Assembly (NCBI GenBank): GCA_036365455.1
Contig: JAWQUS010000027.1
Location: 15,736,501-15,800,500, forward strand
Length of the DNA stretch: 64,000 bases
Direction: 5' to 3'
DNA from: Macrosoma leucophasiata
Lineage: Eukaryota > Arthropoda > Insecta > Lepidoptera > Hedylidae
In this document: piece after piece, positions 46,492-58,229 of the stretch
Layout of the letters: the number at the start of each line of letters is the position of its first letter
Position numbering within the stretch: position 1 is the first letter of the stretch
The notes under the pieces: model-generated
Seen by the model: the letters and a program-made list of their open reading frames with translations, nothing else
The model's database searches: none
What the model was told of the DNA's origin: nothing
Translations under genes and position numbers: made by a program

Positions 46492-47063
46492 TTCTCTGGT
46501 AGAAGGTACTCTTGGTGTCCATGAATTACCTATGACATTTTTTTATTAATGTAGGTAGGTAACACGACATTTAACTCGGCAATTAGTTTTCTTGTGAAAG
46601 GTTACATGACCTACAGGGAAACTCATAGTAAAATAGGTAATATCGCGCATTTTATGCAGGTAATTTTTGTTTGAAGTTAAAACAAACTTTTGTTTGCAAG
46701 GTACCTTCCTACCTATCTAGAGAGATTTTTGTAAATTGCATGATAATTTCGTGTTTTTTGGTTATTCGATATCTTACCGGATTTTGCTTCTTAATATCCA
46801 GTATCCAGCCCGTTTATAAATACCGGATAGGCCAGATACTGGATAGTTATGGGATCTACTACGAGTACTAGAGGTAGAGTGCCAGTGTCGAAGGAGTGCT
46901 CGAGGACATGCATATACAGTAGTAGACATTATCCCCGCATTATCTGATCTATCAGCCGCCAAACCAAATGGAACAGCATTATCGTGGTCCAGTTACATGC
47001 TAATGACTTTTTTTGGAGCATTGTAGCTTAAAATATTCTGTTGCTATTGACAACACATACCTA

Positions 47064-47780
47064 CAGTACTCAACAATTAATAATGCACATCGAGCCTGGG
47101 AAACAGACGATCGGTACGTTTGAGTTATTCGTCATCTCGCACGACAAAAATTCGCACGATCGGGCGACTTGGCACTTTTTGAATCTAACCTAATATTTCT
47201 GTCATCAACTCGCACGCTCACACAGGTACAGCCAGGTTAATAAATTTTAAATTAAAATTTTAGAAACGTCATTACTACTGCTACTGACTTACTAACTACC
47301 CACTGTTGTTTAATTATTCAGATAAATACATAAAAATAAAAAATATTTTATTTTTTACGGTCGTACACTATATTGACAATTATTGTATGTTCTATGAAGT
47401 AGATGAAGTAACAAGCCAAATAATTTTGTGATATTGTAGATTCTATTTCATATTTTTGATTGAAATGGTGGTGGTAGGTACATACTAAAATCATGATATA
47501 AAAATATTTTGTTTTATTTTAAAGACCAACCATAAAATATTAAACGTTTTCAAAAAAGATTTTTGTAGTTGACTGGACATTATTACCTGATTACCTCACA
47601 ATTTTACGGTCGGGCGAGGTGACGACAGAAATATTATTTAAATTCAAAAGGTGCCAAGTCGCCGATCGTGCGAATTTTTGGCAAATGGGTACAGTGCGAA
47701 TAAGATAACGCTCTACAGACCCGAAATAAGCCGTAGTCTCCTTCCTAGGCTCGATGTGCAATATTTATTGTGGAGCACTG
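47064..47780. mobile_element. Long-TIR DNA element
   Basis: Ends CAGTACTCAACAAT and ATTGTGGAGCACTG. Inverted similarity extends about 170 bp inward (gcacatcgagcct, aaaaattcgcacgatcgg, aatatttctgtc). TACCTA flanks both sides (47058-47063, 47781-47786). The CAG...CTG ends suggest hAT, but 6 rather than 8 flanking bases match. A fragment of the TIR interior recurs at 55890-56010. Confidence 0.65.
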
Positions 47781-47866
47781 TACCTATTCGGTGACAAAAC
47801 GGATCCGCCTTTTTGTCCCCGTGTTTTTTCAAATTGATTAACTTCATTGAATTGAATATCCTTTAT

Positions 47867-48160
47867 GATGGTGGTAGGGCTCCAGTGACGGAGCCCGGGG
47901 GCGTAGGCACCCCCGCATTACCTAATATAGTTGCCGCTAAATGGTAGCGTTCAGCACTATCTTGTTCCGGTCAGGTAGTAATGTACGGCCCTGTAATTTC
48001 CGGCACAGAGGCATAACACCTTAGGCCTCAGAACTACTCAGAAGTGGTAATGCATTTGCATTTTGACCTCTGGTCTTTGTGCGGGTGTCTATAGGCTGCA
48101 GTCATCACTTAACATCAATGTGAACTGCATGCTTGTTTGCCACTTTCATTACATAAAAAA
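47867..48160 (-). repeat. Dispersed repeat R1
   Basis: Full copy with the 3' hairpin at its left end ('ggctccagtgacggagcc'). Confidence 0.65.
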
Positions 48161-49257
48161 ACAGTACACAGCTTACAGTTTATTAAATAGGTACCATACC
48201 AACACAATTTTATTGTTTTTCTTAACCTTTTGTTTTCCATGACATGCTTGACACCAAGAATAAATACCGTGAACCGTAACCCTGTCATAACACAGCAATA
48301 CTTAGGTATATTATTTTCGTATGTAGGTAGTTATTTATAATCCGAGTCTAGTCCCTGACTACATCCAATAATAAGAGTTTAATATACTAGGTAACTTTGC
48401 TTACATAACGAATTCGATATTTTTTAATGTCGATAAACTATAAAGTAAGGTTCAATAAATTAAATGACGGTTAAACCTTGAATTATGTGACTTGAATAAT
48501 ATGATCCATTATCAGGGGCGTATTTTAAGATTGCGCGCCCCGGGCTCCTGTAACTTTCCGCCCCATCAAGGAATGAAAGAAAACAAAAAAAAAATTATAG
48601 GTAGATTTTATATTTTACATTCTTATTCTGTGGACAAAATTTTTTACACGTACGTATAGAATGGACACTTCGACACAGTACAGTTACAAATCTATACTGT
48701 GACTTCGACGTCCCGCCCGATTTGCACACATACACAACCCCTTCCTCTCTTAGGGCTACAGCACATATTAGACAAGACTGTCTAAAGACAGTTGTGTCTC
48801 GCACAGACACGTCTGTCTTTAGTCAGTTGTGTCTGTGCCATGCCGCACACGTTAGTCAAGACTGTCTAAAGACAGACTTGTAGGGATGGGCATCGTTGTT
48901 ATGCTAAGCGGGAAAATACCCGGTGTTTTGGGCATTTATTTTTTAAGTACGATTACAGAGCGAAAATCAGAATATGACTGTATTATTTATATTACTGCAT
49001 TGAAATATATTTTACTATGGAATACTAAGTCATTATTGAAGGTGAAATAAGAGAACATGTTACAGATATTGTCTATACTTATTAACCGACCTCAAAAAAG
49101 GAAATGGATTCAACAGTATTAAATACGCAATAGATTGATCTATGGTATTTAGTACTTTCTAAATCTTAGTATTGTCTGAAATATTCGTTACAGTTAGCTC
49201 CTGGGTAGGTATATATATTATGTTTTTTCCATCTAACTCAGAACATTATATTCTGAG
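48161..49257. other. Intergenic with palindromic cluster
   Basis: 48655-48730 is a relic of direct repeat E. 48770-48885 is a cluster of interleaved inverted CTGTCTTTAG words. No gene. Confidence 0.45.
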
Positions 49258-49420
49258 TTTTTTTATGTAATGAAGGTGGCAAACAAGCATGCAGTTCACA
49301 TTGATGTCAAGTGATGACTGCTGCCTATAGACATAATTATTCAAAAAATGAGAGGTCAAAATACAGATCCATTGGCACTCCCGAGACCTATTGTTGTTAT
49401 GTCGCTTTGATAATTATATA
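49258..49420 (+). repeat. Dispersed repeat R1, partial
   Basis: 'gtaatgaaggtggcaaacaa' to 'gttatgtcgctttgataatt', ending where the LTR element begins. Confidence 0.55.
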
Positions 49421-50019
49421 TATCGGCAGGAGGGCCTCCAGTCCGGACATGTGGGTAGTATTGTGGGCGTGTCTTTCCATAAGCCGACATGTTACTCGTG
49501 TTTGTGGGCATCTGTAGGTGGGTACTCGAGCGGATGATGAAATAAAGCACAGGTTGGCAGAATAAAGTCGTATATTGCCAAAGATCCGCCCATTCGATTA
49601 CTTCCGGCAGGGAAGAACGGGCAAGAAACCCTTCGGACCGGGCAACCATATTTATCAGGATACGATACTACGAGTACTACTATCACAAGTTCAGGACTAC
49701 CCGCTTTATATCACTTTAATATCACTGACGTTCACTGTTCTAACTGGCAGCATAACTGCGCTATAATAATTTGATTCAACTGTGTGACTGTGACTGACTG
49801 ACTGTTACTCTATGACTGACCGTCATGAACTATTTTCTAGCCTTTATAAACCCGATATCGGCTAGTAACTATCCCCTCTAAGATAACAATTTCAAGAACC
49901 TACGCCGACCGTGGCGCCACCTAGAATTCTCTATTGAACAATCTACCCTAGTCATAATTAGGTTACGTCTCCGACAAACCAGATGGCGCCAGCAGTCACA
50001 TTCAGGTTCCACTCCGACA
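49421..50019 (-). repeat. LTR (left copy)
   Basis: 'atatcggcaggagggcctcc' to 'ggttccactccgaca'. Nearly identical to 53577-54177; the only difference I noticed is one base at about 49669 ('gatactacgag' against 'gatacttacgag'), plus the ends. Confidence 0.85.
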
Positions 50020-50603
50020 CGGCCATACTGACAATTCGCACGTCCTCGTGCGATGCGATTACCTGTAACAAGGAAACATCTCTGAGAGTATGATAGTTCA
50101 CTAGGCCTTTATTGGCCCAACTATGACGTAATTAATTCGCCGTTGTATCTACTCGTCATTATCAACCACTAAAGTAAGGTATTGCTTTTAAGCCCAAAAG
50201 ACAGGCAGTAACCGTATTTAGCTCGGCCTACCTGACATTACTAGAATCGATCTCAAGTTATCACTACCACAAATCATCTTGTGCTTTTCTCGGCATCTCA
50301 GATAACTAGTAACGCTTTAAACAAATTATTCACTCCCTCACAAAGAGACAAAACATTTTGTACGACATAGCTCGGCTACTCCTGACAAAGTAAATTCTCC
50401 TCTTCCGTTGTTACTTTAAACATGTTTTGTGTAACTCCTTTTGTTACATCCTAAGTCAAACAGGAAGTACAGTCATTCAACATCATCATCCATAATAATC
50501 TTAACTGCCAACTCATATTAACTAGACATCCACCTCACCATCTATCAACCTATATGAAACTTGTCTGAAAGGCCAACTCGCCACAAAGCAATCAACATCA
50601 CCA

Positions 50604-50765
50604 CTGTCTGTACGGCCACCTCGCCGTTTAGCAATGCTGTCAGATTGGCCACCTCGCCATTTAGTAATGCTGTCACATTGGCCACCTCGCCATTTAGCAA
50701 TGCTGTCTGATTGGCCACCTCGCCACTTAGTAATGCTGTCCCAGAGGCTAACTCGCCCTTCAGAC
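50604..50765 (-). repeat. 33 bp in-frame tandem repeat in LTR element
   Basis: Units start at 50614, 50647, 50680, 50713 and 50746 ('ggccacctcgccatttag...'). On the minus strand they keep one open frame (50522-50782, 86 codons) with the 11-residue motif DSIxKWRGGQx. No known family. Confidence 0.75.
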
Positions 50766-51249
50766 CATCTTAAAGCGGACACCTCGCCTTTGATATCTTA
50801 CACACAATTGTTCTACTCAACAACACAATACGCTAAAGTACCTACAAAATTCGTATATAGCCACCACGCTAGGACTATTTTGAATGTCTTACCATCATTA
50901 TCGTCAGATGGACATGGATCCGGCTCAGTACCTAGGTATATTAGACTGAGGGAGTGAACATCAACCATCGAGTTTAAGATGATAGGTACCTATCTAGCCA
51001 ATGTTTCAATGACCTCATAAGGACCTTTATACTTAAGTGCCAATTTGGTTTAATTCCGATCATGATTTGCTAATAAAAAATAATCTCCTAAGAATAAATG
51101 AAGTCACCTTAGCCTTGTTTTTCGTTTTCAACATTTACTTCAACTTCGTGATCGTCTACAGTTAATAAATTTAAACGTCTAGCTACTCTACCTATTAAAA
51201 AACTCCATAGGACTCGCTTGGAATTTTAAATTTAAATACTTTAAATCCG

Positions 51250-51432
51250 CTTACACTTCTACCCAAGTGTCGTGGGTGCCGTTACACACACACAACACTT
51301 ACACAAACACCCAAACCCGGAATCAGCACCCGTAGGCCACACAAATATTTGCAGCGGTACGGGGATCGAACCCCTGAGCCTCGATTGAAACTGTCAACAC
51401 ACACCGCTGAACCAACTGGCTGGTCATGTGGT
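51250..51432 (-). repeat. tRNA-derived SINE, family B (nested)
   Basis: 'gtcgtgggtgccgttacaca' body and box B complement 'ggggatcgaacccc' at 51360-51373, then a tRNA-like head ending 'accaactggctggtcatg'. Inserted in the LTR element interior. Confidence 0.72.
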
Positions 51433-52659
51433 TGTCTTGAGAGCGTTAATTGCTCTCCCAGTATTAATTCTTAAGGAGTGTCTGAGTATCACATATTTAG
51501 AGAACTCATCAATAAAAACGAAAACATTCTTTAAGATCACTACTGCCATTGAGCTTTCCTGTAACATCTATGTGAATTGTTACAAAAGTCGGTATATCAA
51601 TTAAAATCGCGGAGTAGAAAAAACTTATACATGGCCCATAAACTTCTCACAAGTCCCGTCTCACGGACTTTACGGTCTCTTGAAGAATCTAACTTCAACC
51701 GGCGCCTACCATATGTAGCGTCACATTATTAAGCATTATAATATAACCATCCGGACGGCGCCGCAAGCTTAGCGTAGCGTTGCGTCGTCAGTTGTCCCTA
51801 CACCTACACCTTAGTGCCGCGCACACGCAACTCAACCCACCTAAAGTAACCGCAAATATGTAACAGTGTAAATTCCGCATTATATGGTGATCACCAACTT
51901 GGACTTCTCATTATCCATCCCCTACAACCTGAACACGCAATAACCTTCTATATTGGCACGCATACAATACACCGCCATACATATTACCGCGCGTCCATGG
52001 ATTTCCTAAAGCAGACACCAAATTGTTGAGCCAAACTTCCAATGTACTACGGCTCGTACCTACATGGCATCCCCGTGCCATCTGCGCACCGTTCACTAAT
52101 GGCTACTGTTTCGGTTCTGACCAGCTAAACGAAAATTCACCACCCTCATCATCATTACCTGATTGAAACTGTCTTATCTCAAGAAGTATTTAGGTTCTCG
52201 GGCAACTACCTATAATGTCACCTCAGCCGCACCATTTTCAAGTTCACTAAATTATTTCATCAGTTTTATCAAATTATTTAATATCTCGGTAAATAACACA
52301 ACACTTTCTAATATCAAGTATCATTGGCAGACTTCATGTTAATAAAATCTCATCACAACGAAATTTACATTATCGAACAAATTAACACAGGTGTCTCGTT
52401 CATGGCCAACAACTCAACAACCAGCACTTCCCTCCAGGAATGCCAAATCATCTCATATTCCACCCAGAGTCAACACACTGATACTCTGGCATGGTCACGA
52501 AACCCGTGAACCAAGAACCTGTACACACATACTCACACATAACGTTTTCAATATTCGTCACATCATATCAATTGGTACTTGAGTCTCAGTGTCCGCTACC
52601 TAATCATAAGAATCTGTTTAGCCCACAATAGCAGGTAAGATTCCTACAGCATTAAGATT

Positions 52660-52795
52660 GATCGTTACCCACAAAAGCAGGAAAGACCACATACACATTA
52701 AACGAACAGTGATGATCGTTACCCACAAAAGCAGGAAAGACCACATAACAGTGATAGTCGTCACCCACTAAAGCAGGAGAGACCACACTTATTAA
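52660..52795. repeat. Short tandem repeat in LTR element
   Basis: Three units of 'gttacccacaaaagcaggaaagaccacat' with spacing of about 52 and 42 bases. Confidence 0.7.
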
Positions 52796-52964
52796 ATCAC
52801 AAGGATACTATAATTTCTTCCCGTAATTACCCACAGGTGAAACCATTATCAACTTTACCGTTTGACTAACTTTTTCAAACTATCTACCCCGATAGAGGGA
52901 ATGAAATTAGCCATTTTCTAAACTTAACCATGTGTTAGGTTAAATTTCAACTCTAGGCATAGGA

Positions 52965-53570
52965 TTACATTGAAAACATTTTCAACGGGAAATGCCACAA
53001 ATTGGTGATTTGTACCGATTCACCATGACCTGGGAATTGAACCCATTCATCAGCTGTTGCGAGGTCATAACAAAATGAAAACGACTCACCAAATGTAGAA
53101 TGCATGTCCGATTGAAGTGTTGAAATCTGCTCATCGCTCTCCAGCATAGATTTCCATGATCCAATCTGCAGTGGTATGCGCACCACAACCTCTGCTGCAT
53201 ACTTCAACTTCCAGCCAGGTATATTGGCAAAGTAGTGTACCATGCAATCACAGCACTACGGTGTTAAGTCTCCATTGTAGTTTCAAATCCCAGTACTTTG
53301 GTTTGGTTTTCTAGGTTAACCACTTTTGGTTGGCACTGGACTACCTCATTCTTTCTGTGGCCAGTGCGGTCCACCCAGCCAGGTGAGACCCATAAGGGAG
53401 GCCCAGCTGAGGCGACCAGCGAACTCGGCAGCAATTGTTTGAACGATTGGATGCTCTTTGAAATTTGACACTTTTTTTTTTCAGTTGAGGGTAGGTCGTC
53501 AACTTGTTGATCTAAAAAAAAATAATCCACTCTGCGTATTTTCATCATATTTTCGCTCGAGTGAATCCCA
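52965..53570 (-). other. LTR element interior, unrecognised frames
   Basis: Minus-strand frames at 52965-53243 (92 codons) and 53264-53565 lie just inside the likely 5' LTR, where gag would start. I see no capsid or zinc-knuckle motif, and no function is assigned. Confidence 0.35.
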
Positions 53571-53576
53571 CTTCTG

Positions 53577-54177
53577 ATATCGGCAGGAGGGCCTCCAGTC
53601 CGGACATGTGGGTAGTATTGTGGGCGTGTCTTTCCATAAGCCGACATGTTACTCGTGTTTGTGGGCATCTGTAGGTGGGTACTCGAGCGGATGATGAAAT
53701 AAAGCACAGGTTGGCAGAATAAAGTCGTATATTGCCAAAGATCCGCCCATTCGATTACTTCCGGCAGGGAAGAACGGGCAAGAAACCCTTCGGACCGGGC
53801 AACCATATTTATCAGGATACGATACTTACGAGTACTACTATCACAAGTTCAGGACTACCCGCTTTATATCACTTTAATATCACTGACGTTCACTGTTCTA
53901 ACTGGCAGCATAACTGCGCTATAATAATTTGATTCAACTGTGTGACTGTGACTGACTGACTGTTACTCTATGACTGACCGTCATGAACTATTTTCTAGCC
54001 TTTATAAACCCGATATCGGCTAGTAACTATCCCCTCTAAGATAACAATTTCAAGAACCTACGCCGACCGTGGCGCCACCTAGAATTCTCTATTGAACAAT
54101 CTACCCTAGTCATAATTAGGTTACGTCTCCGACAAACCAGATGGCGCCAGCAGTCACATTCAGGTTCCACTCCGACA
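53577..54177 (-). repeat. LTR (right copy)
   Basis: Mate of 49421-50019. The neighbouring interior sequence 'gaatcccacttctgat' is the likely primer-binding site in complement. Confidence 0.85.
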
Positions 54178-54182
54178 TATAT

Positions 54183-54990
54183 TAGTTATACCTTACCATT
54201 TAATCATCATTTTGGCCATAAAATACTTACCTTTACCTACATGTGTTTTGTCATGGTTTTCGATCATGCGACGTAATAATTACAATAGCAACCCGCCCTG
54301 GCTGAGTACAATGTAGTACTAAAATGGTGTATTTTTGGAACCATTCTCTTTTTTATATTCGATCTTAAATATGTTTTTTTTTCCTCTTAGTAATATGTTT
54401 ATACCAGCTAGCTCAGAAATTCTATTATATTCTAAGTATAGTATATTCAGAATTTTGGAAAATATTCCGCAAATTCGGTTCATTTTTCTATCCAACACTT
54501 ACAAAAAATATTTATTTTCTTTGTTCTTCATAATTAAATATATTTTTATATGTACAATGTGATATTTTTAATGGAAAATACCATAACAGAATTATTAAAA
54601 ATAATTCTTATTAACAGTTTAAATACAATGTTGTTTCAAAAGACTAATTAAAAAAAAATATCCATATTACCGCCCAAGGGCGGGAAGTAATCGATGCGTT
54701 TATTGTCCATCTCTACGCTAGACAGTATTTTCGTTGGTGTGCGTGCCCGCACACACTCAAAGGGATGTGCTGACAAGCCTGCCCGCCCAAAACTAAAATG
54801 CAGTAACAACAAAATCAGCATTTCGAGAAAAAAACTTAAAAAGTTTAAAATTATTAATATAAAAACATTAAATTATTACATATGTATATATGTATAAAGT
54901 AGGTCGAAAATATGATAAATTAATGAATTACGCAATTTAAATTAATAGGAAAAAGATCTTTGACCAGTGTTAGATAATATATAATAATAC
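54183..54990. other. Intergenic, AT-rich, nothing recognised
   Basis: No coding or repeat match except the start of an E relic at about 54985. Confidence 0.4.
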
Positions 54991-55022
54991 TACTTAAGAG
55001 AATGGAATGGACACTTCGACGT

Positions 55023-55087
55023 GTATTCACGCCTTCGAACTCGTTCATTGGAACTCTTCCAATGAACGAGTTCGAAGGCGTGAATAC
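55023..55087. repeat. Perfect 31 bp hairpin
   Basis: Arms 55023-55053 and 55057-55087 (GTATTCACGCCTTCGAACTC and complement), with a 3-base loop, follow directly after a relic of repeat E. Confidence 0.88.
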
Positions 55088-55169
55088 CTACGTGTTCGTG
55101 TTACCTATTTTACCTGCCAGTAAGTGGCTATTGGTTTTAAACTTTATCATGTTCCTTGTAGATGGTAAT

Positions 55170-55265
55170 ATACAGTGGTAGAGCTTCAGTGATGGAACTT
55201 CAGGGCGTACGAGCACCACGGCATTTCCCAATTTACATTTCTCTAAATGGTACCTACTGTAAGCG
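55170..55265 (-). repeat. Dispersed repeat R1 fragment
   Basis: 'agtggtagagcttcagtgatgg...cattt' resembles the R1 3' end. Confidence 0.45.
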
Positions 55266-55319
55266 ATAATAGTATGTAACCAATGTGGGTGTCAATGTCA
55301 GGGTTCCTTGAGGTGATAA

Positions 55320-55895
55320 TTACGAAAATGTTATCTCCTTTCAAATCGAAGATGGCGGACATAACTTACTTGGCGTGCTGATTACGAAAACGTCTTTTTT
55401 TCAGATCCAAGATGGCTGACAGTTTTTTTTGTCAAAACCTGATATGGGTATCACTAGCTTAGTTTGCGACAATGGCAACCGTTTTCAGATCCAAGATGGC
55501 GGACAGATTTTTTTTCCTTATAATATGTTATGGGTATCAATTTTGAGATTTCGTGGGGTGCTGATTACGAAAATGGCATCCGTTTTCAGATCCAAGATGG
55601 CATACAGATCTTTTTTTCAAATATGATATGGGTGGTCGAAATTGATACCTATATCACAATTTGGAAAAATATTTATGTGCGCCATCTTGGATCTCAAATA
55701 AGATGTAATTTTCGTAATCAGCACCTAAAAAAATCTCAAAATTGATACCCATATCATATATTGAAAAAAAATCTCTCCGCCATCTTGGATCTAAAAACGG
55801 TTGCCATTTTCGCAATCAGCACCCCACGAAACCTCGAAATTGATACCCATAACAAATAAGGAAAAAAAAATCTGTCCGCCATCTTGGATCTGCAC
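55320..55895. repeat. Palindromic tandem array with AAGATGGCGG motif
   Basis: Units of about 60-105 bp contain 'gattacgaaaatgg', 'cagatccaagatggcggac' and 'atgggtatcaattttgag'. Four units read forward (55350, 55409, 55494, 55594) and three in complement (55682, 55788, 55875), so the array is mirrored about 55640. No coding. Confidence 0.8.
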
Positions 55896-56010
55896 GGCAA
55901 AAATTCGCACGATGGGGCGACTTGGCTCCTTTTGAATTTACCTAATATTTCTGTCGTCAACTCCCAATTTTTTGTCGTCAATTTTTGTCGTGCGAGATGA
56001 CGAATAACTC
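55896..56010. repeat. Fragment of the 47064-47780 element
   Basis: 'aaaaattcgcacgatggggcgacttggc', 'aatatttctgtcgtcaac' and 'gtgcgagatgacgaataactc'. Confidence 0.55.
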
Positions 56011-56267
56011 ATTATTACTTAGTTTACTAATTTTAATACAAAAAATAGTCAGTGTCTGCAGTTCTGCAAAAATTACCTATTCGTTAAATTCGCAGAATTA
56101 AATTGTTCAAGTAAGTAGGTAATTTTTAACATTTTATTTTGTTATAATGACTGACGGCGAACGCAAACATATTAGGAAAGGCATTAATTTTTAACACATG
56201 TCATGACGTAGGTACCAAAGCCAACGCGTTAACTGGGCAATTTCATGTTCTCTGGGTATTCCTTTAT

Positions 56268-56866
56268 CAGTGATGGGCGTGACTAGTTACTTTTGTAATC
56301 TAATTAATAATTGAATTACAAAGTAACCAGTTACATTCTAACTGAGGTTACTTTTAGATGTACTTTAACTGAATTAAAATGTAATTTAATTAAAAAGTAA
56401 TCAGCTACATTGTAATTAGGGTTACTTTTAGATGTAATTTAACTGATTACAATGTATTCAGTTATAAAATAATTAGATTTCAATATAACCTAATTAAATT
56501 AGATTACAATATAACCTAATTAAATTAGATAGAATTTCAATTAATGATTTAGATGGTACCTAATCTAAATCATTAATTCTAACTTTATGACGAGCAAAAC
56601 TGTTGTGGGCATCTACGGGGAATCCTTTGTCCAGCGGTGGACATCTTTCGGTTGAAGTGATACTGAGGATTATTTACGTAAAGTATAGTAGTAAGTATAG
56701 TTACAATTTAATTGAATTAACTTGTAATTAGTTACTTTGTATCTAGTTACAGTAGGTGTTTATTGTAATCAGTTACTGAAGTAACCTGTTACAAAGTATT
56801 TGAGTTACTTATTACAATGTAACTGTAATTGTAATGGTTAATTTAATTACATTTTGCCCAACACTG
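56268..56866. mobile_element. hAT-type MITE, T(A)-rich
   Basis: Ends CAGTGATGGGCG and GCCCAACACTG. The interior is rich in GTTAC/GTAAC and TAATTAA words. It contains a 17 bp hairpin (about 56538-56578) and a piece of LINE 3' end (56605-56670). No clear 8 bp duplication. Confidence 0.55.
56605..56670 (+). repeat. LINE 3' end fragment (nested)
   Basis: 'ctttgtccagcggtggacatctttcggttgaagtgat', the same family as 28845. Confidence 0.5.
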
Positions 56867-57104
56867 ATAATTATTACGACGACTCATCCGGCTTGCGGCT
56901 CACAAACGATTACGATACATGTCAATTCGATAATGGTTTTGGCCGGACGCCGATAATGCGATGTTCATTGCAGTCATTTACCTTAATTTCTTTGTAGAAT
57001 GTTGAATACATAAGCCAGAGCAGCGGCAGCACTGAATTAAGGCGGAGGCCTAGTAGATCTTATTGTTAGAAGAAGATTTTAGGTGATCTTCTCGCATCAG
57101 CAGA

Positions 57105-57380
57105 TCGCCTTAAATTTTGTCGACACAATATTTCGCCACAGTAAGTAATTGCTGCATCGTTTGCAGTCCTTAGATCCTCCAAAGTACAAGAGCTGAGGCA
57201 GAGCGGTCACACGAACATAATATATGTTGCATGGTTTGAGCTAGGGCTCCACAGTCACAACGCTCCATAGGAGGAGAGATAATACCTCAGTTGCACAAGT
57301 TTTGTCTGCAACGGGCAACCTGAGTGCGGAGTCGGTTTAGTGATCTCCAGATCGGCCATTGCATTCTCATCCCTTCACAT
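57105..57380 (-). pseudogene. LINE C-terminal zinc-knuckle fragment
   Basis: Reads WRSLNRLRTQVARCRQNLCN, a stop, then ERCDCGALAQTMQHILCSC. Such a W..LNRLR...C.CG....M.H...C pattern closes the ORF2 of many insect LINEs. Stops and lack of upstream RT show a relic. Confidence 0.65.
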
Positions 57381-57454
57381 TTTCGGAGATCATCGGTCCT
57401 ATACAGAGGTTTTTGAGGGTCATGATTTATACTTATAAGTGTGATTAATGTGAT

Positions 57455-57728
57455 TCGCCTGAAATCCTCAAAGGGGTAGGCAGAGGTAAATGCATGCATT
57501 CAAGCATACGTTTTGGCCCATGTAACAGGTGGCGAACCTGTTGCCATCTCCGGGCACATTACCAAACTCCGAGGTACTGGAAAACTTCCAGAAAATGGAA
57601 AAATCCCAATAGAACCAGAGTAAAGGATTTTAAACCGTTTATCTCTGATTGTCCCCGACCCGGGAATCGATCCCAGAACCCCCAGCGTAGTAGTAGTGGC
57701 CTGCTACCACTACGGTACTGAGGCAGTT
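57455..57728 (-). repeat. tRNA-derived SINE, family A
   Basis: Box B complement 'gggaatcgatccc' at 57662-57674 and body 'gaggtactggaaaacttccag'. Complement of 5133-5412. Confidence 0.7.
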
Positions 57729-58227
57729 AAAATTCAGTCTAAATTATTCTTATTTTACATTCTATACCTACATGGGGCGAATTTTAGTTGTCATTTCGCG
57801 GCAGAATGAATTGCCTTTAATAGTAGATGTTATCGAAACAAGAGTTAAAATCGAAATATCTCATTCTTGTGTAGTTATTGTAGATTATTTTTAGTGGAAG
57901 GCCGCCGAATTGTATTTTTAATCGCCACATACCTACCTATAAAGTAGGTATCATTCAATCGTCATTGAACGCAGTAATTGTAAGCAGGTAATTAACCAAG
58001 CTAACACTTGACACGTTATTGCCATGATAAAGTAGTTAGGTACCACATTAGTAGGTAGAGTGAAGGGTGACAAAACCTCTACGACATGTTTGTTTACTCT
58101 TGAACCTCGCACATTTCCATAATCACGCATAATGATTAAACACAAGTGAAGTGTTGCTTATATGACCTTACATTATTTGTAAATTCAAAATTATCTTAAA
58201 AAGGGAAAGAGAAATCCACGCTCGAAT
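57729..58227. other. Intergenic, nothing recognised
   Basis: No coding or repeat match. Confidence 0.4.
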
Positions 58228-58229
58228 TT

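Larger units (their letters stand above)
44418..47005. repeat. Long inverted repeat structure (2.6 kb)
   Basis: Arms of about 375-379 bp at 44418-44796 and 46631-47005 are near-identical reverse complements ('cattagcatgtaactgg' outside, 'gcgatattacctattt' inside). They contain R1-related text at the outside. The spacer holds an R1 copy (45385-45678) and an S copy (46177-46491). Matching 65-codon frames in both arms come from the duplication and are not taken as genes. Confidence 0.8.
49421..54177 (-). mobile_element. LTR retrotransposon, non-autonomous
   Basis: Direct repeats of about 600 bp (49421-50019 and 53577-54177) bound a 3.56 kb interior. TATAT flanks both ends (49416-49420, 54178-54182). 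Orientation is inferred as minus: next to the right LTR the complement reads TCAGAAGTGGGATTC, which resembles a primer-binding site for a tRNA 3' end, and the minus-strand LTR starts TGTCGG. No protease, RT, RNase H or integrase motifs are seen on either strand, so it would depend on another element. A family B SINE is nested inside at 51250-51432. Confidence 0.8.

Noticed and set aside
44444..46962. Near-identical 62-69 codon frames in two places that might look like a small gene family
   Set aside because: They lie in the two arms of one long inverted repeat and have counterparts on the opposite strand; no protein similarity.
50522..50957. Antisense 107-codon frame across the 33 bp repeat (WPPRHL motif)
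   Set aside because: It is the complement of the same tandem repeat; the inferred element orientation is minus.
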